Of a DNA stretch of 64,000 bases, positions 43,092 through 51,986 are shown one piece after another. The stretch's first letter is position 1. Each line of letters begins with the position of its first letter. Both the position numbers and the translations under genes were made by a program. Source of the DNA: Peribacillus sp044761985 (GTDB lineage Bacteria; Bacillota; Bacilli; Bacillales; DSM-1321); NCBI RefSeq assembly GCF_044761985.1, contig NZ_JBIWDK010000005.1, forward strand, positions 62,001 to 126,000. The letters run 5' to 3'. Under the pieces are notes generated by a model. That model had not been told where the DNA came from, ran no database searches, and saw nothing but the letters and a program-made list of their open reading frames with translations.

Positions 43092-43871
43092 TTAGTTATT
43101 TTTAAGTTTTTCTAACTCGTTAAGGAATTTATCGTTCAATACTTTGATGTACGTACCTTTCATCCCTAATGAACGTGACTCAATAACGCCGGCGCTTTCA
43201 AGTTTTCTAAGTGCATTCACGATTACTGAACGAGTGATACCAACCCGGTCTGCAATCTTTGATGCAACAAGTAATCCTTCGTTCCCTTTAAGTTCTTCGA
43301 AGATATGTTCAATAGCTTCTAATTCACTGTAAGAAAGGGAAGATATAGCCATTTGAACGACTGCTTTACTACGTGCCTCTTCTTCAATCTCTTCTGATTT
43401 CTCACGAAGGATTTCCATTCCAACAACAGTGGCTCCATACTCCGCCAAGATTAAGTCGTCATCATGGAACTTATCTTGTAATCGAGCAAGAATCAATGTT
43501 CCTAAACGGTCTCCCCCACCCATGATAGGAACGATGGTAGTTAGGCCATTTGAAAACAACTCTTTATTCTCAATTGGGAAAGCTGTATATTCGCTTTCAA
43601 TATCGAGGTTAGAAGATGTTTCTTGGATGTTGAATAGATTCTTTGTATACACTTCAGGGAATTGCTTATCTTCTAACATTTTATACATACGTTCATTTTC
43701 GATTTGTTGGCTTACTGCGATTCCAAGTAATTTTCCGCGACGGCTAACGACGAATACATTCGCTTCAATTACTTCACTTAAACTTTCTGCCATTTCTTTG
43801 AAATTAACTGCTTTTCCTGCTGCTTTTTGGAGCATTGCATTAATTTTTCTTGTTTTTGCTAATAAGTTCAT
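43092..43871 (-). CDS. codY: GTP- and branched-chain amino acid-sensing global repressor CodY
   Basis: Represses nitrogen, amino-acid, competence and, in B. subtilis, fla/che genes when GTP and Ile/Leu/Val are plentiful. 259 aa from the ATG at 43871 (MNLLAKTRKINAMLQKAAGK), with GGAGG upstream. The N-terminal GAF-type sensor spans about 1-155, then a linker helix, and the winged helix-turn-helix ASKIADRVGITRSVIVNALR lies about 203-222. Last gene of the trmFO-xerC-hslVU-codY cluster, next to one of its classical target operons. Confidence 0.98.
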   Translation of the reverse strand: MNLLAKTRKINAMLQKAAGKAVNFKEMAESLSEVIEANVFVVSRRGKLLGIAVSQQIENERMYKMLEDKQFPEVYTKNLFNIQETSSNLDIESEYTAFPIENKELFSNGLTTIVPIMGGGDRLGTLILARLQDKFHDDDLILAEYGATVVGMEILREKSEEIEEEARSKAVVQMAISSLSYSELEAIEHIFEELKGNEGLLVASKIADRVGITRSVIVNALRKLESAGVIESRSLGMKGTYIKVLNDKFLNELEKLKNN

Positions 43872-43978
43872 CTGACTTGTTCCTCCTAAAAATACCATGG
43901 TTCACAATTGACTATGAAGTTGTATTTCCGTAATGTGATGTAATTTGCTTAGGCAATGAATATTGCCGCTGGTTCATT

Positions 43979-45388
43979 CTAAAGGATAAACTGGCTTAAG
44001 TCTTTATTACGGGCAATCGAGCCCAGCTTATCTTCGACATATTGAGGAGTGATTGTAATCTTCTCCATCGTAATGTCAGGAGCTTCGAAAGATAAGTCCT
44101 CTAGAAGACGCTCCAGGATTGTATGAAGGCGCCTTGCCCCAATATTATCTGTGTTTTGATTAACCTCGAAAGCCACTTCTGCTATCTTACTTACAGCTTC
44201 GTCAGAAAATTCAATTTCTATACCTTCTGTTTCTAATAAAGCTACATATTGCTTTAACAGGGCATTATCCGGCTCGTGTAAAATTTTCACAAAGTCTTCG
44301 ACGGTCAATTTGTTTAATTCCACACGGATTGGAAAACGGCCCTGCAGCTCAGGAATAAGATCCGAGGGTTTAGCCGTATGGAAAGCCCCTGCTGCAATGA
44401 AGAGTACATGATCGGTTTTAACGGATCCGTATTTTGTTACAACTGTAGACCCTTCAACAATTGGAAGGATATCCCGTTGTACACCTTCTCTTGAAACGTC
44501 CGCTGAAGAACTTCCCGACTGTTTGCTAGCGATCTTATCAATTTCATCGATGAATATTATCCCATTTTGCTCTGCACCGTATACAGCATCCGATGTTACT
44601 TCATCCATGTCGATTAATTTTGCCGCTTCCTCATTGGTCAAGACAACTCGTGCTTCGCTTACTTTCAATTTACGCTTTTTATTTTTCTTGGGCATCAAGC
44701 TTCCCAAGGCATCCTGCATATTCATCCCCATTTGTTCCATTCCCGAACCTTGTAGCATATCAAACATGGATGCGGCCTGTTCTTCCACCTCAACTGTAAT
44801 CATTTCATTCTCTAACTCGCCTTTAGCCAGCTGATTGGCCACAAGCTTTCTTTTTTGCTGAAGGCTTAAATCTTCTGAGTTGTCACTCGAATCCTGTTCA
44901 GCTTGATTCGTTCCCCCTCCGAAAAATGCTTCGAGAGGGTTTTTGAAATTGCTCTGTTTTTTATTAGATGGCACTAATAAATCAATTAAACGGCGATTGG
45001 CATTTTCCTCTGCCCGTTCTCTGACACTAACCATCTTTTCTTCCTTCACGAGGCGGACGGAAGTCTCCACTAAATCACGCACCATGGATTCTACATCACG
45101 GCCGACATAACCGACTTCCGTAAATTTCGTTGCTTCCACTTTCACAAAAGGAGCACCAACCAATTTAGCCATTCTCCGAGCAATTTCTGTTTTCCCAACA
45201 CCAGTCGGTCCAATCATTAATATGTTTTTCGGAACGACTTCATCACGAAGTTGTTCTGAGAGTAAAGAACGACGATATCGATTACGCAATGCTACCGCTA
45301 CTGCACGTTTTGCTTCACTCTGTCCTACAATATATTGATCCAGTTTCTCTACGATTTGCCTCGGTGTTAAATTAGTTTTCTTTGACAT
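43979..45388 (-). CDS. hslU: HslU (ClpY) protease ATPase subunit
   Basis: AAA+ unfoldase that feeds the HslV peptidase. 469 aa. Walker A GPTGVGKTE at residues 60-68, the pore loop VGYVGRDVES near 90, an I-domain of about 120 residues with low-complexity segments (GGGTNQAEQDSSDNSEDLSL), Walker B IIFIDEIDKIA and the C-terminal SRH region. The ending LSQFIL is the short tail that docks into HslV. AAGGAGGAG precedes the ATG; hslV lies 13 bases upstream. Confidence 0.97.
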   Translation of the reverse strand: MSKKTNLTPRQIVEKLDQYIVGQSEAKRAVAVALRNRYRRSLLSEQLRDEVVPKNILMIGPTGVGKTEIARRMAKLVGAPFVKVEATKFTEVGYVGRDVESMVRDLVETSVRLVKEEKMVSVRERAEENANRRLIDLLVPSNKKQSNFKNPLEAFFGGGTNQAEQDSSDNSEDLSLQQKRKLVANQLAKGELENEMITVEVEEQAASMFDMLQGSGMEQMGMNMQDALGSLMPKKNKKRKLKVSEARVVLTNEEAAKLIDMDEVTSDAVYGAEQNGIIFIDEIDKIASKQSGSSSADVSREGVQRDILPIVEGSTVVTKYGSVKTDHVLFIAAGAFHTAKPSDLIPELQGRFPIRVELNKLTVEDFVKILHEPDNALLKQYVALLETEGIEIEFSDEAVSKIAEVAFEVNQNTDNIGARRLHTILERLLEDLSFEAPDITMEKITITPQYVEDKLGSIARNKDLSQFIL

Positions 45389-45401
45389 TGTGCGCTCCTC
45401 C

Positions 45402-45929
45402 TTACAACTCTTCCACGATTATATTCGTATTTGTAAATACACAAATTTCCGCTGCAATTTGTAAAGATGATTGGGCTATTTCCCTTGCCGATAGGTTTTC
45501 ACTAGAAAAACGCTTTAAAGCCCTGCCTGCAGCTAGAGCATAATTTCCACCAGATCCTATGGCTAGAATCCCGTCGTCAGGTTCAATTACTTCTCCAGTA
45601 CCGGAAACGAGAAGCAAATCTTGTTTATTCATGACAATTAACATTGCTTCCAGCTTTCTAAGCACATTATCACTCCGCCATTGCTTCGCCATTTCGACGG
45701 CTGCACGTTGAAGATTCCCATTGTATTCCTCAAGCTTGGCTTCAAACATTTCGAAAAGAGTGAATGCGTCTGCAACAGAACCTGCAAAACCTGCCAGGAC
45801 ATTCCCGTTAAAGATTTTCCTCACTTTTCTTGCCGTATGCTTCATCACTACTGAATTCCCTAAAGTAACCTGCCCATCACCGGACATGGCACATTCTCCT
45901 TTATGATGCACTGCAAATATCGTTGTCAT
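45402..45929 (-). CDS. hslV: HslV (ClpQ) peptidase subunit
   Basis: Proteasome-like peptidase of the HslUV complex. 175 aa. The predicted N-terminus is MTTIFAVHHKGECAMSGDG, so removal of Met would leave the canonical N-terminal Thr nucleophile. The B. subtilis ClpQ, as I recall it, carries an N-terminal extension and uses Ser; nothing of the sort is encoded here in frame after the AAAGGGG site. The conserved MSGDGQVTLG, ARKVRKIF and GSGGNYALAAGRAL are present. Confidence 0.96.
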   Translation of the reverse strand: MTTIFAVHHKGECAMSGDGQVTLGNSVVMKHTARKVRKIFNGNVLAGFAGSVADAFTLFEMFEAKLEEYNGNLQRAAVEMAKQWRSDNVLRKLEAMLIVMNKQDLLLVSGTGEVIEPDDGILAIGSGGNYALAAGRALKRFSSENLSAREIAQSSLQIAAEICVFTNTNIIVEEL

Positions 45930-45949
45930 AAAGTGTCCCCTTTCAACTT

Positions 45950-46852
45950 TTATGCCCGCGGATGTGATGCATTGTAGACTTTTTTTAATTGGTCCTTTGT
46001 TACATGCGTATACACTTGCGTAGATGAAATTTTTGAATGTCCAAGCAGTTCCTGAACCGTACGTATATCTGCTCCGTTATTTAAAAGGTGAGTGGCAAAT
46101 GAATGCCTCAACATATGGGGATGCAGATTTCCATCAGCGGCCGACTTTTTAATCAATTCATTTAATATATAACGGACCCCCCTAGGTGTAAGGGGTTCTC
46201 CGCGAAAGTTAACAAATAAATAAGCATGCGCCTTAGCGTCAGACGATGTCATTTCCATCCTGGCTGTACGTATGTATAAATCTATCGCTTCCTGAGCATA
46301 ACTGCCAACCGGGACATACCGATCTTTCTTCCCTTTTCCATGGATCAGTACGGTTCCAAGCGAGAGATCGATATCCTGTACTTTGATTTCACAGCACTCA
46401 CTTACGCGAATGCCAGTAGCATACAGTAATTCCAGTAATGCAACGTTTCTGATTTCAATTGGGGTATCTTTCTTTAAAGAAGAAAACAACTGATTGACTT
46501 CTTCCTCATACAGAAAGCGAGGCAATCTCTGTTCCTTTTTGGGTAAAGATGCAAGGGAAAAAGGATTATCCTTGACTTCCCCTTCCCTCATTAGAAATTT
46601 ATAAAAACTACGCAAACAAGATGTTTTTCTTGCTACAGTCCTCTTTGAAAGTTGTTTCTCATATAAATTCGTCAAATATAGCCGGACATCCATATATTCG
46701 ACTGACGCGACATCGGTAATCCGTTGTTCGTTCAGGAATAAGAAAAATTCGTGAATATCCCGCTTGTAATTTTCAATCGTGTAGTGTGAACTATTTTTTT
46801 CTATTTGTAGATATTCAATGAAGGAAGATAACGCCTTATTTTGATTGATCAT
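45950..46852 (-). CDS. xerC: Tyrosine recombinase XerC (CodV)
   Basis: Chromosome-dimer resolution recombinase acting at dif with a XerD-type partner. 300 aa from the ATG at 46852. N-terminal SAM-like DNA-binding domain up to about 90, then the catalytic domain with Arg149, Lys173, His246, Arg249, His272 and the nucleophile Tyr281 (LLGHSKISSTQVYTHV). The residue set is complete, so the enzyme should be active. The housekeeping position between trmFO and hslV, as in other Bacillales, argues against a mobile-element integrase. Confidence 0.96.
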   Translation of the reverse strand: MINQNKALSSFIEYLQIEKNSSHYTIENYKRDIHEFFLFLNEQRITDVASVEYMDVRLYLTNLYEKQLSKRTVARKTSCLRSFYKFLMREGEVKDNPFSLASLPKKEQRLPRFLYEEEVNQLFSSLKKDTPIEIRNVALLELLYATGIRVSECCEIKVQDIDLSLGTVLIHGKGKKDRYVPVGSYAQEAIDLYIRTARMEMTSSDAKAHAYLFVNFRGEPLTPRGVRYILNELIKKSAADGNLHPHMLRHSFATHLLNNGADIRTVQELLGHSKISSTQVYTHVTKDQLKKVYNASHPRA

Positions 46853-46912
46853 AGAAACACCTCGCAAAGGCTTATAAATAGTATCATACTTTAAAACAGC
46901 AGGCAAATGATT

Positions 46913-48220
46913 TTACAAACTTTTCACAAAGTTCTGAATTGTGTCTAAAGCGCGATTTGCATGTGCCTCATTTCGTTCCTTTTTCGACTTGATTCTGATT
47001 TCTAAATCTGGGAGGAGACCAAAATTCGCATTCATCGGCTGGAAGCTCTTCCCGTTAGTGGACGTAATATACCTTGCCATGCTCCCCATTGTCGTTTCAG
47101 CAGGGAAAACGATTGGTTCCATCCCTTGAACCAGTCTTGCTGCATTAATTCCGGCGACCAGTCCTGATGCGGCAGACTCCACATACCCTTCCACACCCGT
47201 CATCTGGCCGGCAAAGAATAAATCTTCCCGGTTTTTGAATTGATAGGTCGGCTTTAACACATTCGGAGAGTTGATGAATGTATTGCGGTGCATCACTCCA
47301 TAACGGACAATTTCAGCATTCTCTAATCCTGGAATCAGCTGAAGTACCTCTTTTTGAGGTCCCCATTTTAAATGTGTCTGAAAACCAACAATGTTATAAA
47401 GGGTTCCAGCTGCATCATCTTGACGAAGTTGAACGACAGCAAATGGTCGTTTACCCGTTTTTGGATCTTCCAATCCAACCGGCTTCAACGGTCCGAATAG
47501 CATCGTCTTTTTCCCACGAGATGCCATTACTTCTATTGGCATGCACCCTTCGAAGAAGATTTCTTTTTCAAATTCCTTAAGTGGCACAGTTTCTGCAGAA
47601 ATCAGCGCTTCATAAAACCGATCGAATTCTTCTTCGGTCATCGGACAGTTCAAGTAAGCAGCCTCCCCTTTATCATAGCGGGACTTTAAATAGACTTTAT
47701 CCATATTGATGCTTTCTTTTTCAAGAATTGGAGCTGCAGCATCATAGAAATATAAATATTCTTCATCCATAATTTGCTTCAAGCTATCCGATAAAGATTG
47801 GCTAGTCAATGGACCCGTAGCTATGACGGTTGGACCCTCAGGAATCTCTGTCACTTCTTCATGGAACACGGTCACATTTGGGTGATTTTTCACCCTCTCC
47901 GTTACAAGGTCAGCAAATTCGTGACGATCGACGGCTAATGCACCACCAGCAGGAACAGCACAAGTATCTGCTGCGGAAATAATAACGGAATCCAATGTTC
48001 GCATCTCTTCTTTTAAAACACCTACAGCATTTGTTAACGTATTTGCCCGAAGTGAATTGGAACAAACAAGTTCAGCGAATTTATCGGTATGGTGTGCAGG
48101 CGTTTGCTTAACCGGACGCATTTCGTACAAATCAACTTTTATTCCTCTTTTAGCTAATTGCCAAGCAGCTTCACTTCCTGCAAGCCCAGCACCAATTACA
48201 CTTACTTTTGCTTCTTTCAT
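46913..48220 (-). CDS. trmFO: tRNA (uracil-54-C5)-methyltransferase, folate/FAD-dependent
   Basis: Makes ribothymidine-54 in the T-loop of tRNAs using methylene-THF and FADH2. 435 aa from the ATG at 48220, with GGAGG 8 bases upstream; a longer reading to 48271 has no such support. FAD-binding VIGAGLAGSEAAWQL at residues 7-21, ELVCSNSLRANTLTNAVG and the FAGQMTGVEGYVESAASGL signature are seen. Previously called Gid. Heads the trmFO-xerC-hslV-hslU-codY cluster and has a candidate promoter. Confidence 0.96.
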   Translation of the reverse strand: MKEAKVSVIGAGLAGSEAAWQLAKRGIKVDLYEMRPVKQTPAHHTDKFAELVCSNSLRANTLTNAVGVLKEEMRTLDSVIISAADTCAVPAGGALAVDRHEFADLVTERVKNHPNVTVFHEEVTEIPEGPTVIATGPLTSQSLSDSLKQIMDEEYLYFYDAAAPILEKESINMDKVYLKSRYDKGEAAYLNCPMTEEEFDRFYEALISAETVPLKEFEKEIFFEGCMPIEVMASRGKKTMLFGPLKPVGLEDPKTGKRPFAVVQLRQDDAAGTLYNIVGFQTHLKWGPQKEVLQLIPGLENAEIVRYGVMHRNTFINSPNVLKPTYQFKNREDLFFAGQMTGVEGYVESAASGLVAGINAARLVQGMEPIVFPAETTMGSMARYITSTNGKSFQPMNANFGLLPDLEIRIKSKKERNEAHANRALDTIQNFVKSL

Positions 48221-48422
48221 ATTTCGAACCTCCATGTATAGATATGATAAAACAGGAAGATTTATCATCAAAATTGTTTTTTACAAAATCTTCATTTTAA
48301 CGATATGTTTATATGTATACCCCATCTTGCACATTCCTGCTGATGCACTTTTTAAGTATGTCTATTTGGATAAATGCCTTAAGTCGTGTTCTTACAGAAA
48401 CAATAACTGGACACAAAGAGGA

Positions 48423-48452
48423 ATTATAACTTTAAATGAAGGCACTTGTCCA
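48423..48452 (-). promoter_or_regulatory. Candidate trmFO promoter
   Basis: Minus-strand -35 TGGACA (48447-48452), 18-base spacer, -10 TATAAT (48423-48428), about 200 bases upstream of trmFO. Confidence 0.6.
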
Positions 48453-48604
48453 CTGAATTTTACAATACTTGAGCAAAATTAAAAAGTTTCATGCCTTTCC
48501 AATATATTCTGCGAGGAACATCATTCTCTTTATCATGATATCATACCTTACCTAATATGAAGAAACTCAGCTCTACCCGAGTCAGTCCTTTTTTGGTGAA
48601 CATG

Positions 48605-48632
48605 AAAAAGGTGGGCATGATTGCCCACCTTT
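48605..48632 (-). terminator. topA intrinsic terminator
   Basis: A perfect 11-bp stem AAAGGTGGGCA/TGCCCACCTTT (48607-48617 with 48622-48632) and 4-base loop, ending in T5 on the minus strand. It begins 3 bases from the topA stop. Confidence 0.85.
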
Positions 48633-48634
48633 CC

Positions 48635-50710
48635 TTAAGCTTGAGGTACCTCTTTGAAATCACAGTCCATACATTGTACTTGTACGCCTTTTTTTAGTTT
48701 TTTCTCAACAAGGGTCCCTTCACATTTTGGACAATTACGCGGCAATGGCTTATCCCATGAAATGAAATCACACCCTGGATACGTATCGCATCCATAAAAC
48801 AGGCGGCGTTTTTTACTTTTCCGCTCGATGATGTTTCCTTCTTTACATTTTGGGCACTTCACACCGATTTCCTTGACGATTGGTTTCGTGTTACGGCAGT
48901 CAGGAAAATTGCTGCATGCCATGAATTTTCCGTATCTCCCCATTTTGAAGACCATTCCATGACCGCATTCTTCACAATCCTCGCCAGCAGGTTCATCTTT
49001 AATTTCAATCTTTTCCATCTCGGCTTCTGCCTTGGCCAAATCAACAGCAAAATCCTTGTAGAAGTCATCAATGACATTAACCCATTCAACACTTCCAGCC
49101 TCTACACCATCAAACTCCTGTTCCATCTTGGCTGTGAATTCAGCATCCAGGATATATGGGAAGAATTCGCGAATTAGTTCAAGGACTATTTCACCAAGTT
49201 CGGTCGGGATAAATCGTTTGTTATCAAGCGTGACGTAACCCCTTTTTTGTATCGTATCCAAAGTAGGGGCATAAGTGGATGGCCGACCTATGCCTAATTC
49301 TTCCAGCGTTTTAACAAGGCGTGCCTCTGTATAGCGGGGCGGCGGTTGCGTGAAATGCTGCTTAGGCTCAACATCTTTTGAAAAGAATTGATCACCTTTT
49401 TTCACATCAGGAAGGGTATTCTCCTTTTCCTCCACCGAGTCATCCGTTCCTTCAACATAGACCTTCATAAAACCAGGAAATTTAACTTTTGATCCATTTG
49501 CTCTGAATATGACATCTCCGTTATGTAAGTCGATGCTCATTGTATCCATAACAGCAGAAGACATTTGACTTGAAACGAAACGTTCCCAGATCAATTTATA
49601 TAAACGGAATTGGTCTCTGGATAAAAATTCTTTCACTAAACCTGGTTCCCGCAGTGTGCTAGTCGGTCTCACTGCTTCATGGGCATCCTGGGCATTTGTC
49701 TGTTTTTTCTCTTTACGCTGTTCCGTCTGCACATACTCTTCACCATAACTAGTTGAGATGAAGTTATGCGCTTCGAGCTTAGCCACATCGGAAATCCGGG
49801 TTGAATCCGTTCTCATGTAAGTAATCAGTCCGACTGTTCCTTCTTTTCCTAGCTCAATTCCTTCGTAAAGCTGCTGGGCAAGCATCATCGTTTTCTTGGC
49901 CCTGAAATTCAATTTACGCGCAGCTTCCTGTTGTAGGGAAGAAGTTGTGAATGGTGCAGCTGGATTACGTTTTCTTTCCTTTTTCGTCACGGTACCGATT
50001 GTAAATTCCCCACCGCTCAAAGAATCCAGAACCTTCTTCACGTCTTCTTCCGTATTCAATTCAGTACGTTCTCCCGCAAGGCTGAAAAAGGAACCCTCAA
50101 ACTGTTCTTTTCCTTTTACAAAATCGGCCTTGATTGTCCAATACTCTTCAGGAACGAAGTCTTTGATTTCTTTTTCACGATCTATGATCATTCGGACTGC
50201 AACTGATTGAACCCGTCCGGCACTCAAGCCTTTTTTCACTTTTTTCCACAATAGAGGGGAAATATTGTACCCGACCAAACGATCCAATATCCTCCTTGCC
50301 TGCTGGGCATCAACCAATTGCATATTAATCGGTCTCGGAGATTTAAATGATTCTTTGATTGCTTCTTTCGTAATCTCATTGAATACGACACGGCAATCCG
50401 AGTTTATGTCGACGTCGAGGCTATGCGCTAAATGCCAGGCAATCGCTTCACCTTCTCTGTCGGGGTCAGCTGCGAGATAGATTTTTTTTGCTTTTTTTGC
50501 TGCTGTTTTCAATTCTTTTAAAACCGGGCCTTTGCCGCGGATTGTTATATATTTAGGTTCATAGCCATGTTCAACATCGACACCCGTTTGACTTTTAGGT
50601 AGATCGCGTACATGACCCATGGAAGCTTTAACTTTATATTTCTTTCCTAAGTATCGCTCTATCGTCTTTGCTTTTGCGGGCGATTCCACAATCACTAAGT
50701 AATCTGACAT
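48635..50710 (-). CDS. topA: DNA topoisomerase I
   Basis: Type IA topoisomerase that relaxes negative supercoils. 691 aa from the ATG at 50710 (MSDYLVIVESPAKAKTIERY); GAGGAGG is 9 bases upstream. Toprim residues are Glu9 and DPDREGE (82-88), and the catalytic Tyr298 lies in LITYMRTDSTR. Three C-terminal four-cysteine zinc fingers start CEECGHGMVF, CPKCKEGNII and CPKCEGTLVE. Flanked by two candidate promoters and a strong terminator, so it is a single-gene unit after dprA. Confidence 0.98.
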   Translation of the reverse strand: MSDYLVIVESPAKAKTIERYLGKKYKVKASMGHVRDLPKSQTGVDVEHGYEPKYITIRGKGPVLKELKTAAKKAKKIYLAADPDREGEAIAWHLAHSLDVDINSDCRVVFNEITKEAIKESFKSPRPINMQLVDAQQARRILDRLVGYNISPLLWKKVKKGLSAGRVQSVAVRMIIDREKEIKDFVPEEYWTIKADFVKGKEQFEGSFFSLAGERTELNTEEDVKKVLDSLSGGEFTIGTVTKKERKRNPAAPFTTSSLQQEAARKLNFRAKKTMMLAQQLYEGIELGKEGTVGLITYMRTDSTRISDVAKLEAHNFISTSYGEEYVQTEQRKEKKQTNAQDAHEAVRPTSTLREPGLVKEFLSRDQFRLYKLIWERFVSSQMSSAVMDTMSIDLHNGDVIFRANGSKVKFPGFMKVYVEGTDDSVEEKENTLPDVKKGDQFFSKDVEPKQHFTQPPPRYTEARLVKTLEELGIGRPSTYAPTLDTIQKRGYVTLDNKRFIPTELGEIVLELIREFFPYILDAEFTAKMEQEFDGVEAGSVEWVNVIDDFYKDFAVDLAKAEAEMEKIEIKDEPAGEDCEECGHGMVFKMGRYGKFMACSNFPDCRNTKPIVKEIGVKCPKCKEGNIIERKSKKRRLFYGCDTYPGCDFISWDKPLPRNCPKCEGTLVEKKLKKGVQVQCMDCDFKEVPQA

Positions 50711-50751
50711 CCAATAAATCCTCCTCAAAGAGGTAATATAAATCTTCACTA

Positions 50752-50780
50752 TTATTAATCATTCAAAAATCATTTGTCAA
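50752..50780 (-). promoter_or_regulatory. Candidate topA promoter (proximal)
   Basis: Minus-strand consensus -35 TTGACA (50775-50780), 17-base spacer, -10 TAATAA (50752-50757), about 42 bases before the topA start. Confidence 0.6.
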
Positions 50781-50845
50781 CACCTCTTTACTTTTCCAAT
50801 CCCGCTGATTCATCAGGATTTAGATATTTTGACAAGAGGTGCCTG

Positions 50846-50880
50846 TTGCAAAACTTATAACAGTTTTACAATTTTTTCAA
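50846..50880 (-). promoter_or_regulatory. Candidate distal topA promoter overlapped by an inverted repeat
   Basis: TTGCAAAACT and AGTTTTACAA (50846-50855, 50862-50871) form a 10-bp inverted repeat with one mismatch around TATAAC. On the minus strand the same segment contains TGTTATAAG, an extended -10, with TTGAAA 15 bases upstream. A regulator bound there would cover the promoter; no known box was recognised. Confidence 0.4.
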
Positions 50881-50916
50881 CCTTTTTGTCTAATATTTTA
50901 TTCTATTCACCTAAAA

Positions 50917-50950
50917 AAGCACCTTTTTCGACAAAAATTGGAGGTTTCAC
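50917..50950 (-). terminator. Possible dprA terminator
   Basis: Pairing of ATTTTT with AAAAAGGT-type sequences around a 4-base loop, with a bulge, then TTTTTT on the minus strand. It lies about 26 bases after the dprA stop. Weak, A/T-dominated stem. Confidence 0.35.
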
Positions 50951-50975
50951 CGTATATCTTCTATATTATATTGTT

Positions 50976-51842
50976 TTAATATTCCTCCTCAATCTGTTCA
51001 GCTGTCAAAACTAATTTAGCTCCCTCTTGAATTAATTGATTAGTCCCCATTGATTCAAGACTGGTTATATTACCAGGAAGTGCAAATACGTCCCTTCCCT
51101 GGTCAAGTGCAGCCTGCGCTGTGATAAGCGAACCACTTCTCTGCTTTGCCTCTACCACGAAAATCCCCTGCGATAAACCACTGATGATTCTATTGCGGAG
51201 AGGGAACATCCAAGGTTCCGATCTCCTAGTCGGAGGGGTTTCCGAAAGAAGCAATCCCTTATCGATGATCACCCTTGCGAGTGGAATATTGATTTTCGGA
51301 TAAATGTGCATTAATCCCCCTCCTAAAACCCCTATCGTATGTCCACCTTCGTTCAACGTGATTTTATGGGCAATCGCGTCAATTCCAACTGCCACTCCAC
51401 TAATAATCACGAATTTTCTCTTTACGAGTGGCGTTAAAATCGTTTTTAAGGCCTCTAACCCGTACGAGGTTGGATTCCGTGTACCAACGACACCTATGGT
51501 ATTCTTCTTAGCTAAAAGCTGTTTATTGCCTTTTAAATAAAGCACCCAGGGGGGATCGAAAATTTGTCTTAATAGATATGGATAGTCTTCATCAAAAATC
51601 GTCATACAGTGGATTTGATTATTTTCATATTGTTTCAGTTTTTCAATCGTATTGTAAGAATGCAAGTCTGCGAGAAAGAGTTGGAGTTTGTCGTTCGGGA
51701 TGGTGAGAATTTCTTTCCATTCAGCATACGATTTTGTAAAGAGGGTGGTGAGGGATGGGTCTGCAGCCAAGATCATTTTTATCGTTTTCCAGCCTGCACC
51801 ACGACAATGATGAAGGTGGATTAGCTTTTCATTTCTGTTCAA
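50976..51842 (-). CDS. dprA: DNA-processing protein DprA (Smf)
   Basis: Binds incoming single-stranded DNA and loads RecA during natural transformation. About 288 aa if started at the TTG at 51842, which has AAAGGAG 10 bases upstream; the reading frame extends to 51980 without a convincing site. The Rossmann-like core shows GVVGTRNPTSYGLEAL, ISGVAVGIDAIAHK, TIGVLGGGLMHIYP and EAKQRSGSLITAQAALDQGR. Follows sucD after its terminator. Presence does not by itself show that the strain is transformable. Confidence 0.95.
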   Translation of the reverse strand: MNRNEKLIHLHHCRGAGWKTIKMILAADPSLTTLFTKSYAEWKEILTIPNDKLQLFLADLHSYNTIEKLKQYENNQIHCMTIFDEDYPYLLRQIFDPPWVLYLKGNKQLLAKKNTIGVVGTRNPTSYGLEALKTILTPLVKRKFVIISGVAVGIDAIAHKITLNEGGHTIGVLGGGLMHIYPKINIPLARVIIDKGLLLSETPPTRRSEPWMFPLRNRIISGLSQGIFVVEAKQRSGSLITAQAALDQGRDVFALPGNITSLESMGTNQLIQEGAKLVLTAEQIEEEY

Positions 51843-51950
51843 TTTGGAAGCACTCCTTTGAGGATTATTCAAAAGCAGGGGATGGTCGTATGGTTTGTCA
51901 AACGAAGATGTCATGGATACTTTCGAAGGGTACTTACTATAGAAGTGAAA

Positions 51951-51977
51951 TAAAGGCCGACCAATATCAGGTCGGCC
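51951..51977 (-). terminator. sucCD terminator
   Basis: Perfect 8-bp GC-rich stem GGCCGACC/GGTCGGCC (51955-51962 with 51970-51977), 7-base loop, then TTTATTT on the minus strand. It is 9 bases after the sucD stop. Confidence 0.8.
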
Positions 51978-51986
51978 CATCTCTTA

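Larger units (their letters stand above)
48221..48634 (-). promoter_or_regulatory. topA-trmFO gap with trmFO leader
   Basis: 414 bases without a gene. From the right it holds the topA terminator, a trmFO promoter (-10 at 48423-48428), and about 195 bases of leader. Next to the ribosome-binding site are two 8-bp pairings that share bases: ATGATAAA/TTTATCAT (48244-48251 with 48261-48268) and GAAGATTT/AAATCTTC (48256-48263 with 48286-48293). They cannot form together. No protein-coding frame is supported. Confidence 0.5.

Noticed and set aside
45950..46852. Tyrosine recombinase as a sign of an integrated element
   Set aside because: It is the housekeeping XerC in its conserved place beside trmFO and hslV; no att sites or cargo genes are present.
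48057..48482. Plus-strand frame spanning the start of trmFO and its leader
   Set aside because: Overlaps the certain trmFO start antisense and has no initiation signal or family resemblance.
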